Assembly: GCA_030532225.1 (NCBI GenBank) | Contig: JAUNLQ010000003.1 | Coordinates: 1-64,000, forward strand | DNA length: 64,000 nucleotides | Source of the DNA: Bacillota bacterium | Lineage (GTDB): Bacteria > Bacillota > Clostridia > Tissierellales > Peptoniphilaceae | Direction: 5' to 3' | Shown here: positions 34,311 to 42,072 of the stretch, in pieces | Layout of the letters: each line of letters starts with the position of its first letter | Numbering within the stretch: position 1 is the first letter of the stretch | Program-made: the position numbers and the translations under genes | Notes under the pieces: model-generated | The model's input: the letters and a program-made list of their open reading frames with translations, nothing else | Told to the model about the DNA's origin: nothing | Databases searched by the model: none

Positions 34311-34952
34311 TTATATAAATAAGGATAAAAGCCTTGGTGTTAGAAAGGCTTCTATAAAGCCTGCTAGAACAAGCAGGGGAATTGATACAAAGACCAGGGT
34401 CTTAATGCCATTGGCAAAGGCTTGGTTAATACTTAGCCTTGGATTTTTCCTTCTGATAGTTTTGTTAACTGCAGATGATAAATTAAAACCAGCTGCTAAG
34501 CCAAAGAATATGGCAGTAAGTTCAAAGACTCCATGGGGCATAATGCCAAAAACAAAAATTATTAAGGCATTCATTAAAGATTCCATTCCTGCCAGGCCTA
34601 AAAAGCCTCCAACTATAAGGGCGTTAACAAGAAGTATAAAGGCTGGCAAGTATAAAAATGGCACAATACCAATTACAAAGGCTAAGGCAGCTACCCTAAC
34701 ATTGTTGAGAATAAGGCCAATAACATTAATCTGTCCATCTTCTCCAATTAACTGGCCTAAATTTTCCATAACTCCTTCTAAGCCCTCTTTTAGAAAAGTT
34801 CCCAAGCCTCCCAGGTCATAAATGGTAACCAAGAAAGCTATAAGACCAATAATAATAAAGGCCAAGGCAATTATTAGAACATGGGGCCTTATTTGGTCCA
34901 AATAGTCCTTAAAGCTAAGATTTTCACTGTAAGATCTTTTATTGTTTTCCAT
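34311..34952 (-). CDS. SpoIIM-family (stage II sporulation protein M-like) membrane protein
   Basis: A 213-residue membrane protein with about five helices, similar to SpoIIM/DUF95 proteins. The ILNNVRVAALAFVIGIVPFLYLPAFILLVNALIVGGFLG stretch and the PHGVFELTAIFFGLAAG motif are the family marks. In sporulators SpoIIM helps remodel peptidoglycan during engulfment with SpoIID/SpoIIP, but the family is widespread in non-sporulators, so sporulation cannot be concluded. ATG start; no operon partner. A structured inverted repeat lies directly upstream. Confidence 0.8.
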   Translation of the reverse strand: MENNKRSYSENLSFKDYLDQIRPHVLIIALAFIIIGLIAFLVTIYDLGGLGTFLKEGLEGVMENLGQLIGEDGQINVIGLILNNVRVAALAFVIGIVPFLYLPAFILLVNALIVGGFLGLAGMESLMNALIIFVFGIMPHGVFELTAIFFGLAAGFNLSSAVNKTIRRKNPRLSINQAFANGIKTLVFVSIPLLVLAGFIEAFLTPRLLSLFI

Positions 34953-34967
34953 TGTCTCCTCCTATAG

Positions 34968-35039
34968 AAAGTATTTACCCTAGGAAAAGCTTCTTAAAAT
35001 CTAATAATTTCTTAAGCTTTCCTTGGAAATAAATACTTT
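34968..35039. repeat. 72-bp imperfect inverted-repeat element
   Basis: The outer arms AAAGTATTTA (34968-34977) and TAAATACTTT (35030-35039) are perfect complements. Inner arms AGGAAAAGCTT and AAGCTTTCCT pair with one bulge, around an AT-rich centre. It lies between the XRE gene and the SpoIIM-like gene. It may be a hairpin terminator/leader, or a small MITE-like repeat; no target duplication is obvious. Confidence 0.55.
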
Positions 35040-35053
35040 TCTGGAGAATTTCT

Positions 35054-35794
35054 CTATTGATATTTTTTCCCAAGGAAATAAACTGGCCCAAAGGCAGAGC
35101 CAAGAATCAAAAATAAATATAGCCAAGAGCCAAGATTTGACTGGGACCTTTCAAGGGCCAAAAAAATAAAGGGACTTAGTAAAAAAACACTTATAGTCCA
35201 AAATCTAAGATAATTTAGGACTGGCTTCCAGTTTGAGTTATTAAAGCTAAGCCCAACTAGGTTTATCCTAAAAACTCCATTGGAAACAAAGGAGATTTTA
35301 TTTTCGTCATAGTAGGCTGGCAACTTTTCTTTTAAAAACAACCAAGTCTGACTAGCAAACAAGAGGCCTAGAATAAAAGGTGTTAATAACAAGTTCAAAC
35401 TTAAATTTATATATTTATAGAAGACAAAGTATTCTAAGACTCCCATTAGGCTTACTAAGGCAAAAATAAGTAAGTTTTTCTTTTTCTTTTTTCTTTCTCC
35501 TTCTGGATTTGTAGCTGTCATTGCCACTACATTTTTTATTAGCCCTTCTACATCTGCAGGCTGCCTTTCTTCAAAGTCTTCTTGGCCTTGTAAAAGGTCT
35601 ACAAGTTTTACTTGCAAAATGTCAGCAAGGGGAATTAGTAGGCTTATGTCTGGATAAGATTGGCCCCTTTCCCACTTGCTAATGGCCTGAGGAGAAATAA
35701 ATAATTTTTCTGCCAGGTCCTTTTGAGTTAGGCTCAGGTCCTTTCTCTTTGTAGCAATAAATTGTCCAAATTTTTCTTTATCAATTGTGTTCAT
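35054..35794 (-). CDS. XRE-family regulator with a C-terminal membrane domain
   Basis: A 246-residue protein. A helix-turn-helix domain (residues 5-62: FGQFIATKRKDLSLTQKDLAEKLFISPQAISKWERG) is followed by a lysine-rich linker (about 100) and four hydrophobic segments, so the DNA-binding head is membrane-tethered. Such regulators often react to envelope stress or antimicrobial peptides. It is divergent from two paralogous genes of unknown role (35958-36838), and an inverted repeat in the shared 163-bp region overlaps its own promoter. ATG start with AAGGAGG-like site upstream. Confidence 0.85.
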   Translation of the reverse strand: MNTIDKEKFGQFIATKRKDLSLTQKDLAEKLFISPQAISKWERGQSYPDISLLIPLADILQVKLVDLLQGQEDFEERQPADVEGLIKNVVAMTATNPEGERKKKKKNLLIFALVSLMGVLEYFVFYKYINLSLNLLLTPFILGLLFASQTWLFLKEKLPAYYDENKISFVSNGVFRINLVGLSFNNSNWKPVLNYLRFWTISVFLLSPFIFLALERSQSNLGSWLYLFLILGSAFGPVYFLGKKYQ

Positions 35795-35845
35795 TTTTCT
35801 TTCCTCCTTGCTTCCAATTTATCTGAAATACAGGCTTATGTAAAT

Positions 35846-35874
35846 AAACTATCAGTTGAATCAAGGATTTTCAA
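35846..35874 (-). promoter_or_regulatory. Probable promoter of the XRE gene
   Basis: Minus strand: TTGAAA, 17-bp spacer, TAGTTT with TG before the -10. Same arrangement as the topA promoter candidate. Confidence 0.45.
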
Positions 35875-35876
35875 CT
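35854..35876. promoter_or_regulatory. Candidate XRE operator
   Basis: Perfect inverted repeat AGTTGAA, 9-base spacer, TTCAACT, overlapping the -35 and spacer of the XRE promoter and lying 80-100 bases upstream of the divergent gene pair. Confidence 0.45.
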
Positions 35877-35900
35877 AATATTAGAGTTTTTTCTTTTGCT

Positions 35901-35929
35901 TTAATATTTTAGCTCTTCTAGGGTATAAG
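35901..35929 (+). promoter_or_regulatory. Probable promoter of the paralogous gene pair
   Basis: TTAATA, 17-bp spacer, TATAAG, about 30 bases upstream of the first start codon. Confidence 0.45.
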
Positions 35930-35957
35930 TAAAGAAAGACTAGACTAGGTGGTAACA

Positions 35958-36392
35958 ATGACTGACAATATTTCAAATAGAAAAATTCAAGAGGTCCTAC
36001 TTTTATCTCACAGGACCCTTATACATTTAAATTCAGCCTTAAAGGAAATTGATTCAGCTGGCAACTGGGGAGCCTTTAATAACTTAACTGGCGGCTTGCT
36101 CTCTAGCTTTACAAAAAACGACTTTATTGAAGATGTTCTTGATGAACTTTTTAGGGCCAAGGAAGAAGCTGGATCTTTAAGGGCTAACTTAGAAGACCTG
36201 CAATTTTATATGGACCTGGCCTCTATAGACCAATTTTTGTCTTTTTCTTCTGGCTTTTTTGATGATTATCTTAGTCAGTTTCTAGCTGACTTAGATTTAG
36301 ACCAGGCTCAAATTAATATAAAAAGGGCCATTGGAGAAGTTGAAGCCTTGCAAATGGCCTTTGGACCATATGTTAACAAGAAACTTTATTAG
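35958..36392 (+). CDS. Unrecognised helical protein, first of a paralogous pair
   Basis: A 144-residue protein I do not recognise. It has no signal peptide and is mainly helical, with a central stretch rich in aromatic residues (SIDQFLSFSSGFFDDYLSQFLADLDLD, about 88-114) that could touch a membrane. It aligns end to end with the next gene product: shared SA-x3-I-x-SA-x2-WG (about residue 26-37), a GG turn, LEDLxxYxD, and a closing helix. The ATG at 35958 has AGGTGG upstream; an in-frame GTG nine bases earlier is less likely. Divergent from a membrane-bound XRE regulator. Confidence 0.65.
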   Translation: MTDNISNRKIQEVLLLSHRTLIHLNSALKEIDSAGNWGAFNNLTGGLLSSFTKNDFIEDVLDELFRAKEEAGSLRANLEDLQFYMDLASIDQFLSFSSGFFDDYLSQFLADLDLDQAQINIKRAIGEVEALQMAFGPYVNKKLY

Positions 36393-36406
36393 GAGGAGAT
36401 GTACTT

Positions 36407-36838
36407 ATGGACTTTAAAAAAGAACTAAGGGAAGCTATTGTGGCCTGTGACAAGGTTATAGGCAGACTAGACTCAGCTATAGATGCTATAAATTCTGCCC
36501 AAGGTTGGGGACTTTTAGACCTAGTAGGTGGAAAGTTTTTTATGACATTTTTTAAAAGGAGAAAAATTGCCAAGGCTGAAAATGAAATTGTTAAGGCCAA
36601 AAAGGACATAGAAAATCTTAATTCAGAACTGGCAGACCTTAAGGCCTATGTGGACATTGACTTTGAAACTGGTGGCCTTCTAGGCTTTCTAGACTACTTT
36701 TTTGGCGGTTCTATTGCTGACTTTTTGGTCCTTAGTAAGTTAGGTTCAGCTAAGAAAAAAATCCAATCTGCCAAGACTAGGGTTTTGGAAATAAAAATTG
36801 ATCTTGAAGACCTACTGGCCAAGGAATTGGCTAGATAA
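36407..36838 (+). CDS. Unrecognised helical protein, second of a paralogous pair
   Basis: A 143-residue protein I do not recognise, paralogous to the preceding gene. Helical, with coiled-coil-like charged stretches (RRKIAKAENEIVKAKKDIENLNSELADLKAYVD, about 51-83) around a hydrophobic middle (GGLLGFLDYFFGGSIADFLVLSKLG, about 89-113). The ATG has GGAG about eight bases upstream and lies 14 bases after the first gene, so the two form an operon ending in a strong terminator. The pattern, a charged coiled coil around a hydrophobic hairpin, could suit a membrane-associated stress protein; this is speculation. Confidence 0.65.
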   Translation: MDFKKELREAIVACDKVIGRLDSAIDAINSAQGWGLLDLVGGKFFMTFFKRRKIAKAENEIVKAKKDIENLNSELADLKAYVDIDFETGGLLGFLDYFFGGSIADFLVLSKLGSAKKKIQSAKTRVLEIKIDLEDLLAKELAR

Positions 36839-36858
36839 GTTTATAAAAGTTTTGTTTT

Positions 36859-36893
36859 AGTGCTAATAGAAAGGCTATTGGCACTATTTTTTT
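36859..36893 (+). terminator. Intrinsic terminator after the paralogous pair
   Basis: 11-bp stem beginning AGTGCTAATAG with its complement (one T-G pair), then TTTTTTT. Confidence 0.88.
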
Positions 36894-36899
36894 GCAAAT

Positions 36900-36921
36900 A
36901 AAGAAGAAGGCCTAGGCCTTC
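36900..36921 (-). terminator. Intrinsic terminator after the M20 peptidase
   Basis: Minus strand: GAAGGC, loop CTAG, GCCTTC followed by TTCTTT. The whole is a perfect 16-bp palindrome. Confidence 0.7.
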
Positions 36922-36948
36922 CCCTTTAATTTCTTTTTAAATTTTGTA

Positions 36949-38052
36949 TTAAACGTCTGCTCTGGCTATTTCTATAAGCAGTTTTGCTCCATTTACTATA
37001 TCTTCTACCTTACAGAATTCATCTACTGAGTGAGCCTTGGTCATTCCTATGCCTAGGTTTACTGATGGGATGTTGTGTAAGTTGTAGTTGTTAGTGTCTG
37101 AGCCTCCACCTGATTTTGCTGGTGAAAATTCAAAGCCTAGTCTGTCACAAGCTGCCTTAACTGTTTGGGCTGGTAGTGAGTCTAGTTCTACTTTAAATGG
37201 TTTGTAGGCTTCTAGAACTTCGATTTCTGCTTCTATGCCATATTCAGCTTGGGCTTCTTCTACACATTTAACCATGTGGTCAACTTGAGCTTGAAGTTTT
37301 TCGTCATTTAAAGACCTGGCTTCTGCGTGGATTTCCACTGTATCTGTTACAATATTTGTTGGGCCGCCGCCATTAATATAACCAATGTTAGCTGTTGTTT
37401 CTTCGTCAATTCTTAAAAGCTTCATTTTTGAAATAGCTTGAGCTGCTACTACTATAGCTGAAACTCCATCTTCTGGGGCTACACCTGCATGGGCAGATCT
37501 TCCCTTGAATTTAACGTTGATTTTGGTTTGGGCTGGTCCTTGAACAATTGTGTGTCCTGGTGCTCCACCTGAGTCTACTACTATACCAAAGTCTGCATTG
37601 ATCTTTGAGTAGTCTAGGTTCTTAGAGCCTCTTAGGCCACCTTCTTCTGCAATGTTAAAGGCAATTTCTATGTTGTGGTGAGGAATGTTTTCTTCTTTTA
37701 AGACTGTCAACATTTCCATTATAGCTGAAACTCCAGCCTTGTCATCTGATGCAAGGATAGTGTCACCCTTGGATCTTAAAATGTTGTCTTCGTCTATATA
37801 TGGTTCAATTCCCTTGCCTGGTGAAACTGTGTCCATGTGGGCTGAGAATAGGATAGTCTTATCTCCTGTTCCCTTTAGCTTGGCTATTAGGTTACCAGAG
37901 TTAGAGCCTACTACTTCTCCTGCCTTGTCTTCATAGACTTCTAGGCCTAGGTCTTCTAGGTCTTTTTTTAGTCTTTCTTTAAAGTCATATTCATTTAAAG
38001 TTTCGCTGTCGATTTTTGCATATTCAATAAATCTTTCGATTACTCTTTCCAT
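36949..38052 (-). CDS. M20-family metallopeptidase (PepT-like)
   Basis: A 367-residue cytoplasmic dizinc peptidase of the M20 PepT/YqjE-like type. Zinc ligands lie in FSAHMDTVSPG (about 69-79), LASDDKAGVSA (about 99-109) and NIAEEGGLRGS (about 130-140), with a last histidine in GMTKAHSVDEF. Substrates are probably di- or tripeptides or acylated amino acids. ATG start with AAGGTGA upstream. It is downstream of an AbgT-type transporter on the same strand, a terminator apart; AbgT partners in other bacteria are also M20 hydrolases. Confidence 0.9.
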   Translation of the reverse strand: MERVIERFIEYAKIDSETLNEYDFKERLKKDLEDLGLEVYEDKAGEVVGSNSGNLIAKLKGTGDKTILFSAHMDTVSPGKGIEPYIDEDNILRSKGDTILASDDKAGVSAIMEMLTVLKEENIPHHNIEIAFNIAEEGGLRGSKNLDYSKINADFGIVVDSGGAPGHTIVQGPAQTKINVKFKGRSAHAGVAPEDGVSAIVVAAQAISKMKLLRIDEETTANIGYINGGGPTNIVTDTVEIHAEARSLNDEKLQAQVDHMVKCVEEAQAEYGIEAEIEVLEAYKPFKVELDSLPAQTVKAACDRLGFEFSPAKSGGGSDTNNYNLHNIPSVNLGIGMTKAHSVDEFCKVEDIVNGAKLLIEIARADV

Positions 38053-38114
38053 TTGTTTTTCACCTTTCTTTTCTAATCTTTATATTTACTTATACCCTTT
38101 TATATTTTATTCTA

Positions 38115-38148
38115 AAAAAATATCACCGAAAGGCTGGCTCTCGGTGAT
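38115..38148 (-). terminator. Intrinsic terminator after the AbgT gene
   Basis: Minus strand: ATCACCGA/TCGGTGAT 8-bp stem, 11-base loop, followed by ATTTTTTT. Confidence 0.88.
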
Positions 38149-38166
38149 TGATTTTTTCATTTATTA

Positions 38167-39708
38167 TTATAAATAAAGTGGAGCACCTGGTCCTACTGGA
38201 ATTCCTAAAGCCATCCAGATAATTAGGAATAATGTCCAGAATACTAGGAAACTCATTGAGTAAGGTAACATTGTTGAGATTAATGTTCCTAGACCATTGT
38301 CTTCGTCATATTTTTGCATGAAGGCAACGATTACTGCAAAGTAAGACATAAGTGGGGTAATGATGTTAGTTGATGAGTCCCCAATTCTGTATGCTACTTG
38401 AGTAAGGGCTGGGTGGATTCCAGCTTCTGCCATCATTGGAACGAAGATAGGAGCCATAATAGCCCATTTTGCTGAAGCTGATCCCATAAATAGGTTTAAG
38501 AAACCTGAAAGAAGAACGAAGATAACCATTAGAGGTATACCTGAAATTCCTGCTTCTTTCAAGAAAGTAGCTCCAGATATGGAAATAATCTTTCCTATAT
38601 TAGTATGACCGAAGTAGTTAACGAATTGTGATGCAAAGAAAGCAAGTACAAGGTATGAACCCATGCCTGCCATAGCCTTTGACATTGTCTTTACTAGGTC
38701 GTTTGAGTCTTTAATAGTTCCAACTGTTTTACCATAAACAATACCTGGGATCATGAATAGAAGTAAGATACCAAGCATTAAACCGTTGTTAAGGAAGAAC
38801 TTAATGCCGTCAATACCAGCTTTTCCTTCTTCTCTAAATACAGCGTTTTCTGGGAACATTAAGAAGGCCATAATAACAATATAAACTAATACTGCAATTC
38901 CAGCTCTCTTAAGACCTTTTAGTTCAACTTCTGTTAGTGGAACGTCTTCATGAACATAAGATCCTGTATATTTTCCAAGGTTCTTTTCTACGATTTTTTC
39001 AGTTACTACAGCACCAATAATAGTTACCATAAATGTTGAAGCAAATAGGAAGTACCAGTTACAAGTTGGAGCTAGTTCTATTCCTAAGCCTGAAATTCTT
39101 AAAGCTTCGTTAGTAATACCTGTTAGTAGTGGGTCTGTTGTACCGATTAAAAGGTTAGCTGAGAATCCACCAGATACTCCGGCAAAGGCTGCTGCAAGAC
39201 CTGCAATAGGGTGTCTATCTGCAGCTGCAAACATCATTGCTCCTAGAGGTACTACTATTAGATAACCTGCGTCAGATGCTATGTTAGAAATTACCCCTGC
39301 TAAGATAACTACTACAGTTAAAACTCTTGGGTTAACTCCTGATAACATTCTCTTTAGTGATGCGTTAAATAGACCTGAATTTTCTGCTACACCAACACCA
39401 AGCATTGCCACTAGAACTGTTCCTAATGGAGCAAAGCCTGTAAAGTTTTTAGTAGCTTGGTTGAAAATGTAGGCCAAACCTTCTTTGTTCAATAGAGAAA
39501 TAGCACCGATTTGTACTTCTTCACCTGCTTTTGCGTCAAAGTAAGTCCAAGTAGCGCCACTTCTTGCTACAAGTTCTGCCACGATGATTAATATTACTGA
39601 TAAGATAACAAATATCATTGCTGGATGTGGAAGGGCGTTACCTACACGTTCAACACCTTTCAGAAATCCACCTACATCATTGGCATCTCTTTTTTGATTT
39701 TTAGCCAT
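38167..39708 (-). CDS. AbgT-family transporter
   Basis: A 513-residue membrane protein with about twelve helices of the AbgT type, known for p-aminobenzoyl-glutamate uptake in Escherichia coli and for sulfonamide efflux in some homologues. Diagnostic stretches: GVERVGNALPHPAMIFVILSVILI at the start, GVAENSGLFNASLKR, ASDAGYLIVVPLGAMMF, GGFSANLLIGTTDPLL, and SASAKWAIMAPIFVPMM. Substrate here could be a folate breakdown product or a dipeptide. ATG start with AAGGAGG upstream. Its leader has two hairpins and a strong promoter. Confidence 0.92.
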   Translation of the reverse strand: MAKNQKRDANDVGGFLKGVERVGNALPHPAMIFVILSVILIIVAELVARSGATWTYFDAKAGEEVQIGAISLLNKEGLAYIFNQATKNFTGFAPLGTVLVAMLGVGVAENSGLFNASLKRMLSGVNPRVLTVVVILAGVISNIASDAGYLIVVPLGAMMFAAADRHPIAGLAAAFAGVSGGFSANLLIGTTDPLLTGITNEALRISGLGIELAPTCNWYFLFASTFMVTIIGAVVTEKIVEKNLGKYTGSYVHEDVPLTEVELKGLKRAGIAVLVYIVIMAFLMFPENAVFREEGKAGIDGIKFFLNNGLMLGILLLFMIPGIVYGKTVGTIKDSNDLVKTMSKAMAGMGSYLVLAFFASQFVNYFGHTNIGKIISISGATFLKEAGISGIPLMVIFVLLSGFLNLFMGSASAKWAIMAPIFVPMMAEAGIHPALTQVAYRIGDSSTNIITPLMSYFAVIVAFMQKYDEDNGLGTLISTMLPYSMSFLVFWTLFLIIWMALGIPVGPGAPLYL

Positions 39709-39732
39709 GCAAATTTCCTCCTTAAGTTATTT

Positions 39733-39756
39733 CTCCTTGCAAATGCTTGCAGGGAG
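39733..39756 (-). promoter_or_regulatory. Hairpin in the AbgT leader
   Basis: A 10-bp stem with loop GCAT; the core is the inverted repeat TGCAA-N4-TTGCA (39738-39751), and a third TGCAA lies at 39758-39762. A second hairpin, AGTGTT/AACACT, is at 39771-39789 near the expected transcript start. Either an operator or an mRNA switch near the ribosome binding site. Confidence 0.45.
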
Positions 39757-39796
39757 TTTGCATAATCTACAGTGTTTTTTTCGAACACTTGCTGAT

Positions 39797-39826
39797 AGAA
39801 TAACATAGTTTTCACTTTATTGTCAA
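39797..39826 (-). promoter_or_regulatory. Promoter of the AbgT gene
   Basis: Minus strand: consensus TTGACA, 18-bp spacer, TATTCT. Transcription would start near 39790, giving a leader of about 80 bases. Confidence 0.6.
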
Positions 39827-40071
39827 GATAATTTCATCTATTATATGAGTTGAATTTTAGACCAAGTTTATTCTTTCTTTGCTTATAATTTCAAGGGATT
39901 TTTCAGCTTAGGTTTTTTAGAATTTTGTTTTTTATTATATTAAATTTGTATAAATTGTTTAATATAGTTTCCACGCTGACTTCTGCCTTTGCCATCTTTT
40001 CTTTTCCTATTATTTTTTACTTAAGGCATACTTTTTTTCTCTTTTAGGATATAATTAAGCTAGGTGATCTA

Positions 40072-41373
40072 ATGAACATAATCCAAATTATTAATAGAAA
40101 AAAGTATAAAGAAAATTTAAGCCAAGAAGAAATAAACTTCTTCGTCCAAGGTCTAGTTTCTGGGTCTGTTAAAGACTACCAGGCCAGTTCTCTTTTAATG
40201 GCCATCCTTTTAAATGGCATGAGCCTAGAAGAAACAAGTTTACTCACCAAGGCTATGGTAGATTCTGGAGGCCAAGTAGACTTATCTTCAATTCCTGGAA
40301 CCAAGGTAGACAAACACTCTACAGGTGGAGTTGGTGACAAGGTGTCCCTGGCTCTAGTTCCCCTTTTAGCCTCTTGTGGACTTAAGGTGGCCAAAATGAG
40401 TGGCAAGGGCCTAGGCCATACTGGTGGGACCTTAGACAAGCTTGAATCTATTCCTGGTCTTAAAATAGAACTTGAAGAAAAAAATTTTATCCAAGCTGTC
40501 AAAGACTATGACGCTGCCATAATTTCTCAAACTGACAACCTAGTTCCAGCTGACAAAATTCTCTATGCCCTAAGGGATGTTAGTGGTACTATAGACTCTA
40601 TTCCCCTAATAGCCTCATCTATTATGTCTAAAAAGTTAGCTTCTGGAGCCGACACAATATTTTTAGATGTAAAGGTTGGAAGGGGAGCCTTTATGAAAGA
40701 CTTAGACTCTGCCACAAGTCTAGCTGAAACTATGGTCTATATTGGCAAAAGCTATGGCAAGGACACTCAGGTTATAATTTCAGATATGAACCAGCCTTTG
40801 GGCTTGGCTATTGGCAACTCCCTAGAGCTAATAGAGGCCATTGAAACTTTAAAAGGCCAGGGACCAAAAGACTTTGAAAGCCTAGTCTTGACAGCTGGGT
40901 CTATAATCTTAAAGCAGGCAGGTCTGGAAATGGACCAAGGCAAGGGAGAAAAACTTTTAAAAGAGAAAATTTCTGATGGGTCAGCTTTAAAGGCCCTGAA
41001 AAAATTAATCCTTGGCCAAGGAGGAGACCCTGAACTTATAGATGACTATAAGAAACTGCCTATAGCTTCAGCAGTTACAGAAGTTTTGTGTCCTGAAGAT
41101 GGCTACATTGAGGAAATCGATCCTTTGGAACTTGGACTTTTGTCTGCTGACTTAGGAGCAGGTAGAAAGGTTCTTGGAGATAAAATTGACCATGGATCTG
41201 GCTTTGTTTTAAGAAAAAAAGTTGGAGATTTTGTAGAAAAAGACCAGCCTCTACTTTCCATCTACCACAACAAGGACCTGGACAAGGACTTTGTTAAAAA
41301 AGTTTTGGCTGCCTATAAATTTACTAAGGAAAAGTGTCCACCAAGGACCCTAGTTTATAAACACATTTCTTAA
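40072..41373 (+). CDS. pdp: Pyrimidine-nucleoside phosphorylase
   Basis: A 433-residue phosphorylase that splits thymidine, deoxyuridine and uridine with phosphate into base and (deoxy)ribose-1-phosphate. The family signature SGKGLGHTGGTLDKLESIPG (about residue 108-127) and the phosphate-binding KHSTGGVGDKVSL (about 81-93) are intact; the lysine in the KMSGKG motif and the length fit the Firmicute Pdp branch rather than enterobacterial DeoA. ATG start with AGGTGA upstream. Followed by deoC 10 bases later, so the two form a deoxynucleoside catabolic operon. Confidence 0.94.
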   Translation: MNIIQIINRKKYKENLSQEEINFFVQGLVSGSVKDYQASSLLMAILLNGMSLEETSLLTKAMVDSGGQVDLSSIPGTKVDKHSTGGVGDKVSLALVPLLASCGLKVAKMSGKGLGHTGGTLDKLESIPGLKIELEEKNFIQAVKDYDAAIISQTDNLVPADKILYALRDVSGTIDSIPLIASSIMSKKLASGADTIFLDVKVGRGAFMKDLDSATSLAETMVYIGKSYGKDTQVIISDMNQPLGLAIGNSLELIEAIETLKGQGPKDFESLVLTAGSIILKQAGLEMDQGKGEKLLKEKISDGSALKALKKLILGQGGDPELIDDYKKLPIASAVTEVLCPEDGYIEEIDPLELGLLSADLGAGRKVLGDKIDHGSGFVLRKKVGDFVEKDQPLLSIYHNKDLDKDFVKKVLAAYKFTKEKCPPRTLVYKHIS

Positions 41374-41383
41374 GGAGGAAATA

Positions 41384-42022
41384 ATGGAACTAAATAAGTA
41401 TATTGACCACACCTTTTTAAAGGCTGATGGAAAAAAGGCTGACATTGACAAGCTAATTGCAGAAGGAAAAGAATATGACTTTATGAGCCTTTGCATTAAC
41501 CCTGCTTGGATAGAATATGTTAGCGACCAGCTTAAAGGCACTGATGTAAAAGTTTGTACTGTTGTAGGTTTTCCTTTGGGAGCTATGACCACTGAAGGCA
41601 AGGTTTTTGAAGCTTCTGATGCTATTTCCAAGGGAGCTGACGAAATTGATATGGTTATTAATATTGGCAAGTTAAAGGACAGGGACCTAGACTATGTAGT
41701 AAAGGAAATTAAGGCCCTTAAAGAAACTTGCAAGGACAAGGTTCTTAAGGTAATTATAGAAACTGCCCTTTTGGATGAAGAGGAAATCCGCCTAGCAGCC
41801 CAGGCTGTTTTAGATGGTGGAGGAGACTTTGTAAAGACCTCTACTGGTTTTTCCACTAGGGGAGCCAGCCTAGAAGATGTTAAAATAATCAAAGAAGTTG
41901 TTGGAGACAAGTGCAAGATCAAGGCTTCTGGTGGAATTAGAAGCCATGAAGACATGATGGCTATGATTCAGGCAGGAGCAGATAGGATTGGAGCTTCTGC
42001 AGGAGCTGTTTTATTAGGCTAA
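41384..42022 (+). CDS. deoC: Deoxyribose-phosphate aldolase
   Basis: A 212-residue class I aldolase that cleaves deoxyribose-5-phosphate to glyceraldehyde-3-phosphate and acetaldehyde. The N-terminal YIDHTFLKADG, the KVIIETALLDEEE segment and the Schiff-base lysine in FVKTSTGFSTRGAS (about residue 148) are clear, as is IKASGGIRS with the second lysine. ATG start with AAGGAGG upstream. Second gene of the pdp-deoC operon. A phosphopentomutase would be needed and is not in the window. Confidence 0.96.
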   Translation: MELNKYIDHTFLKADGKKADIDKLIAEGKEYDFMSLCINPAWIEYVSDQLKGTDVKVCTVVGFPLGAMTTEGKVFEASDAISKGADEIDMVINIGKLKDRDLDYVVKEIKALKETCKDKVLKVIIETALLDEEEIRLAAQAVLDGGGDFVKTSTGFSTRGASLEDVKIIKEVVGDKCKIKASGGIRSHEDMMAMIQAGADRIGASAGAVLLG

Positions 42023-42028
42023 AACACA

Positions 42029-42072
42029 AAGCACCTAGCTGAGAAAAATTTTCTTGGCTAGGTGCTTTTATT
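42029..42072 (+). terminator. Intrinsic terminator after deoC
   Basis: Perfect 11-bp stem AAGCACCTAGC/GCTAGGTGCTT followed by TTATTTTATT. Lies between convergent deoC and the purine locus and may stop both. Confidence 0.85.

Larger units (their letters stand above)
39709..40071. other. 363-bp gene-free intergenic region
   Basis: Divergent region between the AbgT gene and pdp. The left 120 bp hold the AbgT promoter and hairpins. The rest is very AT-rich; the only recognisable signal is TATAAT at 40050-40055, close to the pdp ribosome site, without a good -35. No RNA gene or reading frame is supported. Confidence 0.5.

Noticed and set aside
34311-34952. Evidence that the organism forms spores
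   Set aside because: SpoIIM-family proteins occur in many non-sporulating bacteria and no other sporulation gene is in the window.
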